A stretch of 64,000 nt of DNA. It comes from Microcaldota archaeon. GTDB taxonomy: Archaea; Micrarchaeota; Micrarchaeia; Micrarchaeales; CABMGC01. Below the pieces are notes generated by a model that saw nothing but the letters and a program-made list of their open reading frames with translations, searched no databases and was not told the origin of the DNA. This document shows, one piece after another, positions 51,489-59,755 of the stretch. The first letter of the stretch is position 1; each line of letters begins with the position of its first letter. The translations under genes and the position numbers were made by a program. Location: assembly GCA_028867025.1 (NCBI GenBank), contig JAGWHC010000001.1, positions 437,695 to 501,694 of the forward strand, in the 5' to 3' direction.

Positions 51489-52019
51489 ATGCAAGAGATA
51501 CAAGTACCAAGCGGAGTCAAGGTGGAGCTGGCCGAAGGCAAGGACGAGCTCGTGATCAGCGGAAAGCTGGGGTCCACCAGGAAGAAGGTCAACAGAAGGC
51601 TGCTCACAGTTTCCATAAGCGGCGACAAGATATTGCTCAGCGAGGTGAAGCACAAGAAGCTCGCGAAGAAGGCGGCGCTAGCATCCCAGGCACTGTCGAG
51701 CGAGATAAAGCGCGCAATTGCCGGAGTGGAAGGCGGCCTCGAAAGGCACATGAAGGTGGTATTCGCGCACTTCCCCATGGCAATAGAGGTGAAGGGCGAT
51801 GGAGTGTTCGCCAAGAACGTATTCGGGGAGAAGAAGCCGAGAGTGGCGAAGATAGTGGGCACAACCAAGGTAGAGATAAAGGGCCAGGACATAACAGTCA
51901 AGGGCGTCGACCCGTATGACGTGGGCCAGACGGCGGCGAACATAAACAGGCTCTCGTTCGCGAGGCGAAAGGATTCGCGCGTGTTCCAGGACGGCATCTT
52001 CTTCGTCCAGGAGGAATGA
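51489..52019 (+). CDS. rpl6: Ribosomal protein uL6
   Basis: 176 residues with two L6 domains: IQVPSGVKVELAEGKDELVI and MAIEVKGDGVFAKNVFGEKK then VDPYDVGQTAANINRLSFAR. ATG 51489 is preferred to GTG 51480. Confidence 0.95.
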   Translation: MQEIQVPSGVKVELAEGKDELVISGKLGSTRKKVNRRLLTVSISGDKILLSEVKHKKLAKKAALASQALSSEIKRAIAGVEGGLERHMKVVFAHFPMAIEVKGDGVFAKNVFGEKKPRVAKIVGTTKVEIKGQDITVKGVDPYDVGQTAANINRLSFARRKDSRVFQDGIFFVQEE

Positions 52020-52024
52020 TCAAT

Positions 52025-52384
52025 ATGGCAGGCAAGAAATCACATCCAAAATTCAAGGTTCCTAACTTCGGCGCCAAGAAGAGGAAGGGCGTGCCCGAGA
52101 GATGGAGGAAGCAGAGGGGAATAGACAACAAGCTGAGGATCGACAAGAAGGGGTACGGCGCCACGCCGAAGATAGGCTACAAGAACTCCGCTGAAGTGAG
52201 GTTCGCAAGGAAGGAGGGCATGTTCGAGCTGCTCGTGCATAACGAGGCAGAGATGGCTGCGATGCAGAAGGACGAGAAGCACGTTGCCGTTTTCGCGCAC
52301 GGCATATCGAGGAGGAAGAGGGCGCTTATGCAGAAGCTCGCTGACAGCAAGGGAATAAGAGTGGTCAACAGGTTGAGAAAATGA
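52025..52384 (+). CDS. rpl32e: Ribosomal protein eL32
   Basis: 119 residues: ERWRKQRGIDNKLRIDKKGY, the motif VRFARKEGMFELLVHNEAE region and a basic N-terminus. Its last four bases overlap the eL19 start (ATGA). Confidence 0.94.
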   Translation: MAGKKSHPKFKVPNFGAKKRKGVPERWRKQRGIDNKLRIDKKGYGATPKIGYKNSAEVRFARKEGMFELLVHNEAEMAAMQKDEKHVAVFAHGISRRKRALMQKLADSKGIRVVNRLRK

Positions 52385-52854
52385 GCGTAAAGTTCACCAA
52401 GAGGATAGCAAGCCAGATACTCGGCAGGGGCGAGAACGCGCTCAAGATCAGGCCCGAGTCCATGGAGGACATAAGGAAGGCGATAACCAGGGACGACGTC
52501 AGAAAGCTTATAGAGAGCGGGGCTATCGTCGCGGTCAAGGAGAAAAGCGAGCTCCACAAGAAGGCAAAGATCGAGGGAAGGAAGAGGGGAACTGGCAAGA
52601 GGAGGGGAAGCTCCAAGGCAAGGCGCGGGAGGACGTGGGAGAAGAAGGTCAGGTCGCAGAGGCTGCTGCTGAAGAGGCTGAAGCTTATGAAGAAGGTCGA
52701 CAACCCCACTTTCAAGAGATACTACCTGCTTGTCAAGGGCAACGCGTTCCCGGACAAGCGCTCGCTGCTGCTGCACCTCAGCGATGAGGGCATCAAGGTC
52801 AGCGACGACGAGATAAAGCAGATAAACGAGTACGCGAAGAGCATGCACACGTGA
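52381..52854 (+). CDS. rpl19e: Ribosomal protein eL19
   Basis: 157 residues: RIASQILGRGENALKIRP, DDVRKLIESGAIVAV, and the basic GRKRGTGKRRGSSKARRGR extension of eL19. ATG overlaps the eL32 stop. Confidence 0.95.
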   Translation: MSVKFTKRIASQILGRGENALKIRPESMEDIRKAITRDDVRKLIESGAIVAVKEKSELHKKAKIEGRKRGTGKRRGSSKARRGRTWEKKVRSQRLLLKRLKLMKKVDNPTFKRYYLLVKGNAFPDKRSLLLHLSDEGIKVSDDEIKQINEYAKSMHT

Positions 52855-52858
52855 GCTT

Positions 52859-53428
52859 ATGATGAAAACTGTCAAGGAGGTCAAGTTCAGGAGAAGGAGA
52901 GAGGGCGTGACAGACTACAGGAAGCGCCTTGCCTTGGTCAAGGGCGGCCTCGAACGGGTAGTGGTTAGGAAGACAAACAAGAGGGTAATGGGCCAGGTAG
53001 TGAAATACGACGAGAAGGGCGACAGGATAGTGGCAAGCGCAGAATCAGGAGAGCTTGCAGCGAAGTACGGCTGGCCAAGCAGGAGCAACAGGCCGACGGC
53101 CTACCTGACAGGGCTGCTTCTCGCAAAGAAGGCGAAGCACGGAGGCGAGCTGATACTCGACATAGGAATAACGACCCCGATAAAGGGCGCCGTGGCATTC
53201 GCGTTCGCGAAGGGATGCGTAGACGGCGGCATGAAGCTGAAGGGCAGCTTCGACATAAAGGAGGAGACGTACAACGCTAGCCAGACGGCAAAGTACGCGG
53301 AGCAGCTGAAGGCCAAGCCTGATCGGCTGAAGAAGCAGTTCGGCGGATACACGGCAGCAAACGTGCAGCCGGAGGCGCTGCCAAAGCTATTTAACGAGGT
53401 AAAGGAGAAGATATTGAAGGGTAGTTGA
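52859..53428 (+). CDS. rpl18: Ribosomal protein uL18
   Basis: 189 residues. The N-terminal RRREGVTDYRKRLALVKGGL and the central LTGLLLAKKAKHGGELILDIG match archaeal uL18, which with uL5 anchors 5S rRNA. ATG 52859 follows gtgagctt at the standard spacing. The C-terminus is longer than in bacteria, as usual for archaea. Confidence 0.95.
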   Translation: MMKTVKEVKFRRRREGVTDYRKRLALVKGGLERVVVRKTNKRVMGQVVKYDEKGDRIVASAESGELAAKYGWPSRSNRPTAYLTGLLLAKKAKHGGELILDIGITTPIKGAVAFAFAKGCVDGGMKLKGSFDIKEETYNASQTAKYAEQLKAKPDRLKKQFGGYTAANVQPEALPKLFNEVKEKILKGS

Positions 53429-53429
53429 T

Positions 53430-54101
53430 TTGTTCGGCGGAGGATTTTATAGAAGGAGAAGGGAAGACGAGGAGAAGCCCGTCTTTAGCATAGCGGCGTG
53501 GACGCCGAAGACAAAACTGGGCGAGCAGGTCAAGGCCGGCCAAATCACGAGCATCGAACAGATATTCGCGATGGGCAAGCCTATCAAGGAGGTCGAGATA
53601 GTAGAAGCACTGCTGCCTGGCCTCGAGACAAAGAACATCGAGACAGCGAGCGTGCAGCGCATGACAAAGGACGCGAGGAAGATGAAGTACCGCACCACTG
53701 TCATAGTTGGCGACAGGAAGGGACACGTCGGCCTGGGCGTGGGCAAGGCAGTGGAGGTAAGGCCCGCATTCGAAGAGGCGGTCAAGGACGCGAAACTGCA
53801 CATAATCACTTTGGCCCTGGGTTGCGGGTCCTGGGAATGCAACTGCGGAACAGCGCACTCGCTGCCGATAACGCTAAGGGCGAAGGTAGGCACAGCAGAG
53901 ATAATACTCAAGCCCGCCCCGAGGGGAGTCGGCGTGGTAGCAGGAGTAAACGCGAGGGCGGTACTGGAGCTCGCCGGCATAAAGGACGTGTGGACATTCG
54001 CAAGGGGAAGGACGAGGGACAAGTACAACATGGCACTCGCCACTTTCTGGGCGCTGAGAAGCCTCTCGGAAATGAAGAATGTGGAGAAGCTCAAAGCCTG
54101 A
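53430..54101 (+). CDS. rps5: Ribosomal protein uS5
   Basis: 223 residues: YRTTVIVGDRKGHVGLGVGK, ALGCGSWECNCGTAHSLPI and KPAPRGVGVVAGVNARAVLE. The start is TTG 53430, next to the uL18 stop. The usual followers uL30, uL15 and SecY are absent; the 5S rRNA gene comes next. Confidence 0.95.
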   Translation: MFGGGFYRRRREDEEKPVFSIAAWTPKTKLGEQVKAGQITSIEQIFAMGKPIKEVEIVEALLPGLETKNIETASVQRMTKDARKMKYRTTVIVGDRKGHVGLGVGKAVEVRPAFEEAVKDAKLHIITLALGCGSWECNCGTAHSLPITLRAKVGTAEIILKPAPRGVGVVAGVNARAVLELAGIKDVWTFARGRTRDKYNMALATFWALRSLSEMKNVEKLKA

Positions 54102-54108
54102 CGTTAGG

Positions 54109-54118
54109 AATATATAGC
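54109..54118 (+). promoter_or_regulatory. TATA box of 5S rRNA
   Basis: aatatatagc lies about 26 nt before the 5S rRNA start, so 5S has its own promoter after rps5. Confidence 0.6.
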
Positions 54119-54137
54119 TTATCCGCCTATTGTTTCT

Positions 54138-54251
54138 GTCAAACGGCCATAGGAGCAGTGTAACACCCGAACCCGTTCCGATCTCGGAAGTTAAGCCTGC
54201 TCACGACGCGAAATACTGCACATTGTGCGGGAAAGCGCGTTGCTGTTTGGC
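54138..54251 (+). rRNA. rrf: 5S ribosomal RNA
   Basis: The 5' strand gtcaaacggc pairs with 3' gctgtttggc as helix I. Inside are conserved 5S blocks: cacccgaacccgttccgatc and cggaagttaagcctgct. About 114 nt. It is not linked to 16S or 23S in the window but stands right after the uL18-uS5 genes. Confidence 0.92.
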
Positions 54252-54262
54252 ATGATTGCTAT

Positions 54263-55687
54263 TCAGTACTTAACAATCGTGTCTATCCTATACTTTTCAA
54301 GCCCTTTCCTGGGCTGCAGCTTGCCCAGCTCGATGATTGAGAATATGCCCACTATCCTGCCACCAAGATGCTCCACCATCCTTGCCATGGTTCTCATCGT
54401 TTCGCCCGTGGCCATAATGTAGTCGATCATCAGCACCTTCTGCCCCCTTTTGATCGAGTTCTTCTGCAGGTGGACCAGGCGCTCCGGATTGTATTCGTGC
54501 GAGTAAACTGAAGATATCACCGGTCCGGCAAGGTCCTTCCTGAACATCGGCACAACGCCACAGTGAAGTTTCGATGCGATGGCACCGGCCCAGATGAGCG
54601 CCTGCATGTCCTTCGCCACGCAGAAATCGACCCCTTCGTCCTTGTAGAGCATCATCGCGTAATCCGTTATCTCATCGAACAGTTCTTTGTCCCTCAGCAG
54701 CGGCGTGGTGTCCCTGAACAGGATTCCCTTGACTGGAAAGTTCCTTACGCTGTTTATGCTGCCCTTTAACTTTTTCTCCAGCGCGCGCCTGTCTTTCATT
54801 GCCTTTCCTGTCTCTGCCGTTTCCTTTACGTTGCCGTTTCCCTTCCTGATCCAGAAATACTGATGGACAGCCTTCATGTAGCGTCTTCCGTTCCTGGCCA
54901 CAGACAACTCCTTGAGTTTTTCTACCAGCGCACTCTTCCTTTTATCTGACAGCCGCGCCCATCTGTCTCCGAAAATGAACGAGAGCAGTTTGTAAGAGGC
55001 AGAATTGTACAGGAACTTTCCTCCTTTGCCGAAGCAGTCAGTAACGTCTATGCTTGATGCAACATCTTCCTTGTAATAAGAGATGTTGCACTTTCTCAGC
55101 GCCTTCTCGAGCACATCGCCGGTGGTGCGCCCTCCCCCTGCCATTTTCTTCAGTATTGTGTGGGGGCTTCTCACGCTTCGCACCACGAGCACCGCGACAC
55201 CCCCTGGCCGCAGCAGGCCTAACATCTTCTTCAGCGGGTTGTTTCTGGTGCCTGTTTTCCAGTTTTTGATGAAGTAGAGCGAGTTAAGGGCCAGTATCAC
55301 GTCCTGCGGTTCCGGCCTGCAGGAAACGTCTTCGAATCTCTTCAGATATACGTTTCCTATCCCACTGTCCAAACCAAGTTTCCTTGCCCTTTTCAGGAAT
55401 TTTTCGTACATGGTGGCCGAGGGGTCGATATAATCTATGACAAACTTCCTTCCTCTCCTCCCGGAAAGGTTCTTTATCACCTGCAGGTCGCCTTCCCCGC
55501 TTCCACCGCCTATGCAGAGTATCCTTATCGGGCCCTGGGGCGCCATGCCCTCAAGCATTTGCGAGATGTACCTGCTCGCGACCTTCTTCTGGTCAGTGTG
55601 ATTCAGGTAGTTTTCGTAGAAATCGGCCCTCTGGTTGAAGAATGAGGCCACGCTTCTCGATGGCGTTATCTCACTACCCTGGTGCAT
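54263..55687 (-). CDS. SAM methyltransferase fused to adenine-phosphoribosyltransferase-like domain
   Basis: 474 residues in two domains. Residues 1-290 are a class I methyltransferase: ILCIGGGSGEGDLQV is the SAM loop, ALNSLYFIKNW the motif after it, and the later part is helical. Residues 300-474 match APRT: NFPVKGILFRDTTPLL, FCVAKDMQALIWAGAIA, and the PRPP loop KVLMIDYIMATGETM, where APRT has VDDLLATGGT. The Tyr in place of the second acidic residue is unusual. The 5' end overlaps the isopentenyl phosphate kinase stop by 22 nt. The joint function is unknown. Confidence 0.75.
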   Translation of the reverse strand: MHQGSEITPSRSVASFFNQRADFYENYLNHTDQKKVASRYISQMLEGMAPQGPIRILCIGGGSGEGDLQVIKNLSGRRGRKFVIDYIDPSATMYEKFLKRARKLGLDSGIGNVYLKRFEDVSCRPEPQDVILALNSLYFIKNWKTGTRNNPLKKMLGLLRPGGVAVLVVRSVRSPHTILKKMAGGGRTTGDVLEKALRKCNISYYKEDVASSIDVTDCFGKGGKFLYNSASYKLLSFIFGDRWARLSDKRKSALVEKLKELSVARNGRRYMKAVHQYFWIRKGNGNVKETAETGKAMKDRRALEKKLKGSINSVRNFPVKGILFRDTTPLLRDKELFDEITDYAMMLYKDEGVDFCVAKDMQALIWAGAIASKLHCGVVPMFRKDLAGPVISSVYSHEYNPERLVHLQKNSIKRGQKVLMIDYIMATGETMRTMARMVEHLGGRIVGIFSIIELGKLQPRKGLEKYRIDTIVKY

Positions 55688-56388
55688 TCTCCTTTGCTCA
55701 ACAGCATCTCCACCTTCAGGTTGTTGATTATGGATTCGCCGTTGACAATATATGTGGATATGCCTTTTTCAATGGCATACCTCGCCCTTCTTATCTTGTC
55801 CTTCATCCCGCCCTTGATGAACTTGAGCTTGTCGTACTCGCCCAGCCTCACCCTGCGCATAGTGCTTCCGGATTTGCCGAGCACCCCGTTCGTATTTGTG
55901 GCGATTATCAGTTCCGATGCCCTTCTCTTGTCTGCGATGAACGCCGCCACCGTGTCGCTTGATATGGTGCTGAAAAGAACCGTCCTGTCAAGCACACAGC
56001 CCGAGAGTATGACCGCGGGCAGGTCTTCGATGCAGTCGTCGAAAAGCAGAATTTCATGCTTTTTCTTGTTGCCAAGCGTTTTCTTCACGAATAGCGACAT
56101 CGCAGGCAGCGGTTTTATTCCAGTAGATCTCTCGATTCCAGCAAGCCTCTGCTCAGTGAACTTGTTTACTAGCTTGAAGCCCTGGATTCTCTTCCTGAAG
56201 TCGTGCTCTTCGTTGAGTTTGCAGCTCTCAGCCACTTCGTGCAGCATCTTTCCCGAACCCAGTACGTAGATTACATTCTTTCCAAGCTGCTTTGAGAACG
56301 AGCGGAAAAGTTTTCCGAGCTTCGCCTCGTCAAGGACGCCGTTCTCGTCATAGAGGAGGGAGCCCCCGATTTTGACAACTTTTACCAC
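55666..56388 (-). CDS. Isopentenyl phosphate kinase (amino acid kinase fold)
   Basis: 240 residues. VVKIGGSLLYDENG is the amino acid kinase start. YVLGSGKMLHEV aligns with HGGGxFGHxV of archaeal IPK, so the catalytic His is kept while the HGGG is not. ATNTNGVLGKSGSTM and FIKGGMKDKIRRARYAIEKG follow family order. IPK converts isopentenyl phosphate to IPP in the archaeal mevalonate route. It lies downstream of a prenyl synthase on the same strand. Confidence 0.7.
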   Translation of the reverse strand: MVKVVKIGGSLLYDENGVLDEAKLGKLFRSFSKQLGKNVIYVLGSGKMLHEVAESCKLNEEHDFRKRIQGFKLVNKFTEQRLAGIERSTGIKPLPAMSLFVKKTLGNKKKHEILLFDDCIEDLPAVILSGCVLDRTVLFSTISSDTVAAFIADKRRASELIIATNTNGVLGKSGSTMRRVRLGEYDKLKFIKGGMKDKIRRARYAIEKGISTYIVNGESIINNLKVEMLLSKGECTRVVR

Positions 56389-56408
56389 TAAAACACTCTT
56401 CGTGCAGA

Positions 56409-57485
56409 CTACTTGGAACGGTTTATTAAGAAATCAGCAAGCCCCTTTAACCTTTCCTTGGCGTTAGACGGTTGCAGGTGACTGTCAAGCTGGTCCCACG
56501 CATCTGTCACTATCTTCTTTTCCACCTGCCTGCAGTAGTCTCCGGCTCCAGATTTGTCTATTATGCCTATCGCCTCGTCCCTAAGCTGCTGCTCCTGAGT
56601 GTGCATCTTCAGTATCTCCAGCAGTCTGTTTCTGTCATTTTCATTCGAGTGCTGAAGCGCATAGATCACGGGCAGCGATATTTTGCCCTCGCTTATGTCC
56701 TCTCCAACTCCTCCTTTTGTCTTGGAGACTTCGCTTGGGTATATGTTGAGCAGGTCGTCCTGTATCTGGAAAGCCACACCTATGGTGGCCCCGAAATGCC
56801 CCATGACTTCCATCGTGTTTTCGTCAGTTCCGGCCAGAACTCCGGCGAGCTTGCAGGCCATCCTGGCGAGAACGCCCGTCTTGTCGTATGTCATCTGAAG
56901 GTAATGGTCCTCTGTAATCTTCATGGGGTCCACGAGGAACCTGTGCCAGGCTATGTCAGCGGCCTGACCTGTGGTCACGCGCAGCATCTCCTTCGCATAC
57001 ACGCTGAGAAACCGGGTCTTCTTCTCATCGGACAGTTTCTTGCTGTCCATAACCGCTACGAGCGGGAAGAAGTACATGAAGTCGCCAAGGTTGTTTGCCA
57101 CGTCCAAACCGTACTTGATGTGCACGGCTGCAGCTCCCCTGCGGAATTGCGAGCCGTCTTCGAGATCGTCATGTATGAGGGTGGCGTTGTGTATCACTTC
57201 CGGCACAAGGCAGAATTCAAGGTAGTGGTCAGCGTCTCCACCCAGCGCCTCCATCATGAGATACATGAGCGTCGCCCTCCACCTTTTTCCACCCAGGCCT
57301 ATGAGGTACCAGGCAGGGTCAAGAACAGACCTGCTAAGTGCCTCATGATGGTACTTGTAGCCGGCCTTGCCCAGAAGCTTGCCGATGAACTCGTCGGATG
57401 ACTCCTTGACCAAGTATTCCTTGATCTTCTCGTTTATCACTTCGGCTCGGCTATCTAGATAATCTTCGAACTCCCCGTCGTTCAT
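56409..57485 (-). CDS. Polyprenyl diphosphate synthase (first copy)
   Basis: 358 residues. The first Asp-rich motif is LIHDDLEDGSQFRRG and the second FQIQDDLLNIY, as in geranylgeranyl/farnesyl diphosphate synthases; GGKRWRATLMYLM precedes the first. It joins IPP units to an allylic chain, here probably toward archaeal ether lipids. It is the promoter-proximal gene of a three-gene minus-strand group. Confidence 0.92.
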   Translation of the reverse strand: MNDGEFEDYLDSRAEVINEKIKEYLVKESSDEFIGKLLGKAGYKYHHEALSRSVLDPAWYLIGLGGKRWRATLMYLMMEALGGDADHYLEFCLVPEVIHNATLIHDDLEDGSQFRRGAAAVHIKYGLDVANNLGDFMYFFPLVAVMDSKKLSDEKKTRFLSVYAKEMLRVTTGQAADIAWHRFLVDPMKITEDHYLQMTYDKTGVLARMACKLAGVLAGTDENTMEVMGHFGATIGVAFQIQDDLLNIYPSEVSKTKGGVGEDISEGKISLPVIYALQHSNENDRNRLLEILKMHTQEQQLRDEAIGIIDKSGAGDYCRQVEKKIVTDAWDQLDSHLQPSNAKERLKGLADFLINRSK

Positions 57486-57578
57486 TTCGTATCACTTAGA
57501 GCCGGCGCCTACACCTCATTAGCCGCCCGTATCTCGTAGATAGTGGGATTTCCGGGGTATTTAAGCAATGGTGCTAAC

Positions 57579-57594
57579 TTCGTCAATTGTGGAA
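57579..57594 (+). repeat. 16-bp direct repeat, copy 1 (TTCGTCRATTGYGGAA)
   Basis: ttcgtcaattgtggaa in the intergenic region before the dTMP-kinase-like gene. Two more copies are at 57609 and 58515. Confidence 0.6.
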
Positions 57595-57608
57595 TTTAGG
57601 CTTCCTGG

Positions 57609-57624
57609 TTCGTCGATTGCGGAA
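57609..57624 (+). repeat. 16-bp direct repeat, copy 2
   Basis: ttcgtcgattgcggaa lies 30 nt after copy 1, about three helical turns, upstream of the gene at 57688. The sequence after it (cagtctatacgattag) resembles that after copy 3. Confidence 0.6.
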
Positions 57625-57687
57625 CAGTCTATACGATTAGATATCTTCTTAAATCCCCCAAATAGATGTAATACTGTGAGTTTTCCG

Positions 57688-58509
57688 ATGGCAAAAGACA
57701 ACCTTATAATAAGCTTTGAGGGCATCGGCAGCTCCGGAAAGACCACCCAGGCGGCCATGCTGGCGGGCAGTTTTTGGAGCAAGTATAACACCGCGGTTCA
57801 CAAGATGATAAACCGCAAGATGCTCCAGACCACGCTCAAGCCGTTCTCACACAAGCCCGCAGAGAAACTGTGGGTCGCGCAGCTACCGCAGGTAGAGGAA
57901 GGCACCGACATGCTTGTGTACATGGCGCTGATGAAGCAGAGGTACGCTGAGATACTGGAGGAGCTGGGCGACAGGCCCCACATAGTGCTCTTGGGCAGGT
58001 ACATAGACTCTGTGTTCGCACACGCGGCAACGAGGATAGTCCTTAATGCTATCGCGGCGAAGCGAAGGTCAGCGTCTAGTGGCCCCGAGTTCCTCGCGAA
58101 GCTCATCTATACGGACAGCCAACGTGAAGAGCTCCAATTCGAGCCTCTCGTTGATAAAATAATCGGTGCGGAGTTGAAGGCGTGTAACAAGAAAATAGAA
58201 ACGCTGTATGCCGCGTTTTCGGGCTTGAGAAACGCAGTCAGGTGGCCTGACATGACAATAGTCCTTGACGTTCCAGTTTCAAAGATGAGCGAGAGAGAGG
58301 CGCGAAGGGAGAACCGCGCCTTCACCCAAGGCGACGTGCTCTACTTCACCATAACCTCACACGCATACCGTTTCCTAAAGAAGAAAGAGCCGAAGAGGAT
58401 CTACCTCGTTGACGGCTACAGGGAGCGCGAGGCAATAGCGAAAGAGATCTTCGGCCTGGTCACGAAGAAATTCAATTTGTCTGCGTACAGGAAGAAAGCC
58501 AAGAGATAG
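57688..58509 (+). CDS. Thymidylate-kinase-like P-loop kinase
   Basis: 273 residues. IISFEGIGSSGKTTQAAMLA is a P-loop of the dTMP kinase type, ILLGRYIDSVFAHAATR the DRY/H region equivalent, and SEREARRENRAFTQGD the lid. It is about 60 residues longer than classic dTMP kinases, with an insert in the middle (residues 115-165), so the substrate may differ. The gene sits between isoprenoid genes and follows two 16-bp repeats. Confidence 0.75.
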   Translation: MAKDNLIISFEGIGSSGKTTQAAMLAGSFWSKYNTAVHKMINRKMLQTTLKPFSHKPAEKLWVAQLPQVEEGTDMLVYMALMKQRYAEILEELGDRPHIVLLGRYIDSVFAHAATRIVLNAIAAKRRSASSGPEFLAKLIYTDSQREELQFEPLVDKIIGAELKACNKKIETLYAAFSGLRNAVRWPDMTIVLDVPVSKMSEREARRENRAFTQGDVLYFTITSHAYRFLKKKEPKRIYLVDGYREREAIAKEIFGLVTKKFNLSAYRKKAKR

Positions 58510-58514
58510 GCGGC

Positions 58515-58530
58515 TTCGTCAATTGCGGAA
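58515..58530 (+). repeat. 16-bp direct repeat, copy 3
   Basis: ttcgtcaattgcggaa lies 42 nt before the start of the second prenyl synthase, and the following cagtcctctcgattatatgtctt matches the stretch after copy 2. Confidence 0.6.
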
Positions 58531-58572
58531 TCAGTCCTCTCGATTATATGTCTTATCGAAGCCAAATCTATC

Positions 58573-59616
58573 ATGGGGATAAGCGCAAACGCGCACAGTT
58601 TCAATTATTTCGTAACAGCCTACAAGGAAGCGATCCATAGCAAGATTGTCTCGTACCTGCCCAGCTTCGAGAATGAGGATTTCGCAAAGGTTGTCAGGGA
58701 GTACATAGACCGGATGGGCCAGTACAGAAGGCCCGGGCTGGTCATGCTTTCGGGCAGGCTCTTCGGAGCTGGAGAGAAGGAGCTGCTGCTTCCCGCCGCG
58801 GCGCAGCAGGCGTCCGAGGACTGGATACTGATGCAGGACGACGCCTTCGACGGATCAGAATACAGGAGAGGAAAACCCGCAGCCCACAAACTGTACGGCT
58901 GGCAGAACGCGATAAATGCTTCAGACATCGGGCACATGGCGATGTGGCGCATACTCAAAGATTACGCGCTGCAGGTAGGTCCTGAAAAGGGCAACCTGAT
59001 TTTCGAAAAGTTCTACGACATGCTCTCCTATACCGCCGAAGGGCAGCACATAGAGAACAATTTCATTCATTTTACAAAGAGCCTAAGGAATGCGAGCGAA
59101 GCACTGTATTTCAGGATTGCGGACAGCAAGACCTGCTACTACACTGTTTACGGACCAATGCAGATAGGCGCCATAGCCGCGGGCCAGCAGATCGGCGTCC
59201 TCAACGCGCTCAGGGAGATAGGGCAGAATGCCGGAATAGCATTCCAGATAGTCGATGATGTGCTTGACATGAACGCTGATGAAAGCAAATTCGGAAAAAA
59301 GAAATTCGGGGATCTCTACGAGGGGAAGCTCACCTTGATGATGCTGCACTCGTACCGGAGCGCAACGCCTGATGAGAAGGAGAAAATCGATGCGATATAC
59401 TCTAAGGAAAGACAGGACAAGACATCCGAAGAGATAGACTTCTTGAAGGAGATGATAGAAAAATATAGGGGCATTGAATACGCTCAAAGAACAGCAAAAG
59501 CGTACGGCGAACGCGCAAAAACCGCGCTGAGCAGATACAAGAGCCTGATCCCCCAGAATGAGTTCACACCGATAATAATGTCTGCTATCGAAGAACTGTA
59601 TGTTAGAAACAAGTAG
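58573..59616 (+). CDS. Polyprenyl diphosphate synthase (second copy)
   Basis: 347 residues with LMQDDAFDGSEYRRG as first and FQIVDDVLDMN as second Asp-rich motif, both DDxxD. It is a distant paralogue of the synthase at 56409. The residues before the first motif (QASEDWIL), which set chain length, differ from copy 1, so products may differ in length. ATG 58573; the 16-bp repeat copy 3 lies upstream. Confidence 0.9.
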   Translation: MGISANAHSFNYFVTAYKEAIHSKIVSYLPSFENEDFAKVVREYIDRMGQYRRPGLVMLSGRLFGAGEKELLLPAAAQQASEDWILMQDDAFDGSEYRRGKPAAHKLYGWQNAINASDIGHMAMWRILKDYALQVGPEKGNLIFEKFYDMLSYTAEGQHIENNFIHFTKSLRNASEALYFRIADSKTCYYTVYGPMQIGAIAAGQQIGVLNALREIGQNAGIAFQIVDDVLDMNADESKFGKKKFGDLYEGKLTLMMLHSYRSATPDEKEKIDAIYSKERQDKTSEEIDFLKEMIEKYRGIEYAQRTAKAYGERAKTALSRYKSLIPQNEFTPIIMSAIEELYVRNK

Positions 59617-59663
59617 ACAACCGTAGAAGTTTTTAAACCCTAACCTTTCAGAAAGGCAAGTTT

Positions 59664-59702
59664 ATGGGCGAGAAGAACTTCTGCACAAAGGTGCTCTTCT
59701 AG
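59664..59702 (+). other. Possible 12-codon leaderless mini-ORF
   Basis: ATG to TAG encoding MGEKNFCTKVLF. A TATA-like tttttaaac lies about 28 nt upstream, the spacing of leaderless genes here. It may be a decayed gene end or a regulatory peptide; coding status is weak. Confidence 0.2.
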
Positions 59703-59723
59703 ACGCGGTTTTCTCAAGTCAAT

Positions 59724-59733
59724 CTTTATAAAC
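59724..59733 (+). promoter_or_regulatory. TATA box of the mevalonate kinase gene
   Basis: ctttataaac is centred 27 nt before ATG 59756, indicating a leaderless transcript. Confidence 0.6.
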
Positions 59734-59755
59734 GGAGCAAATCAAGGTTGCAAAC

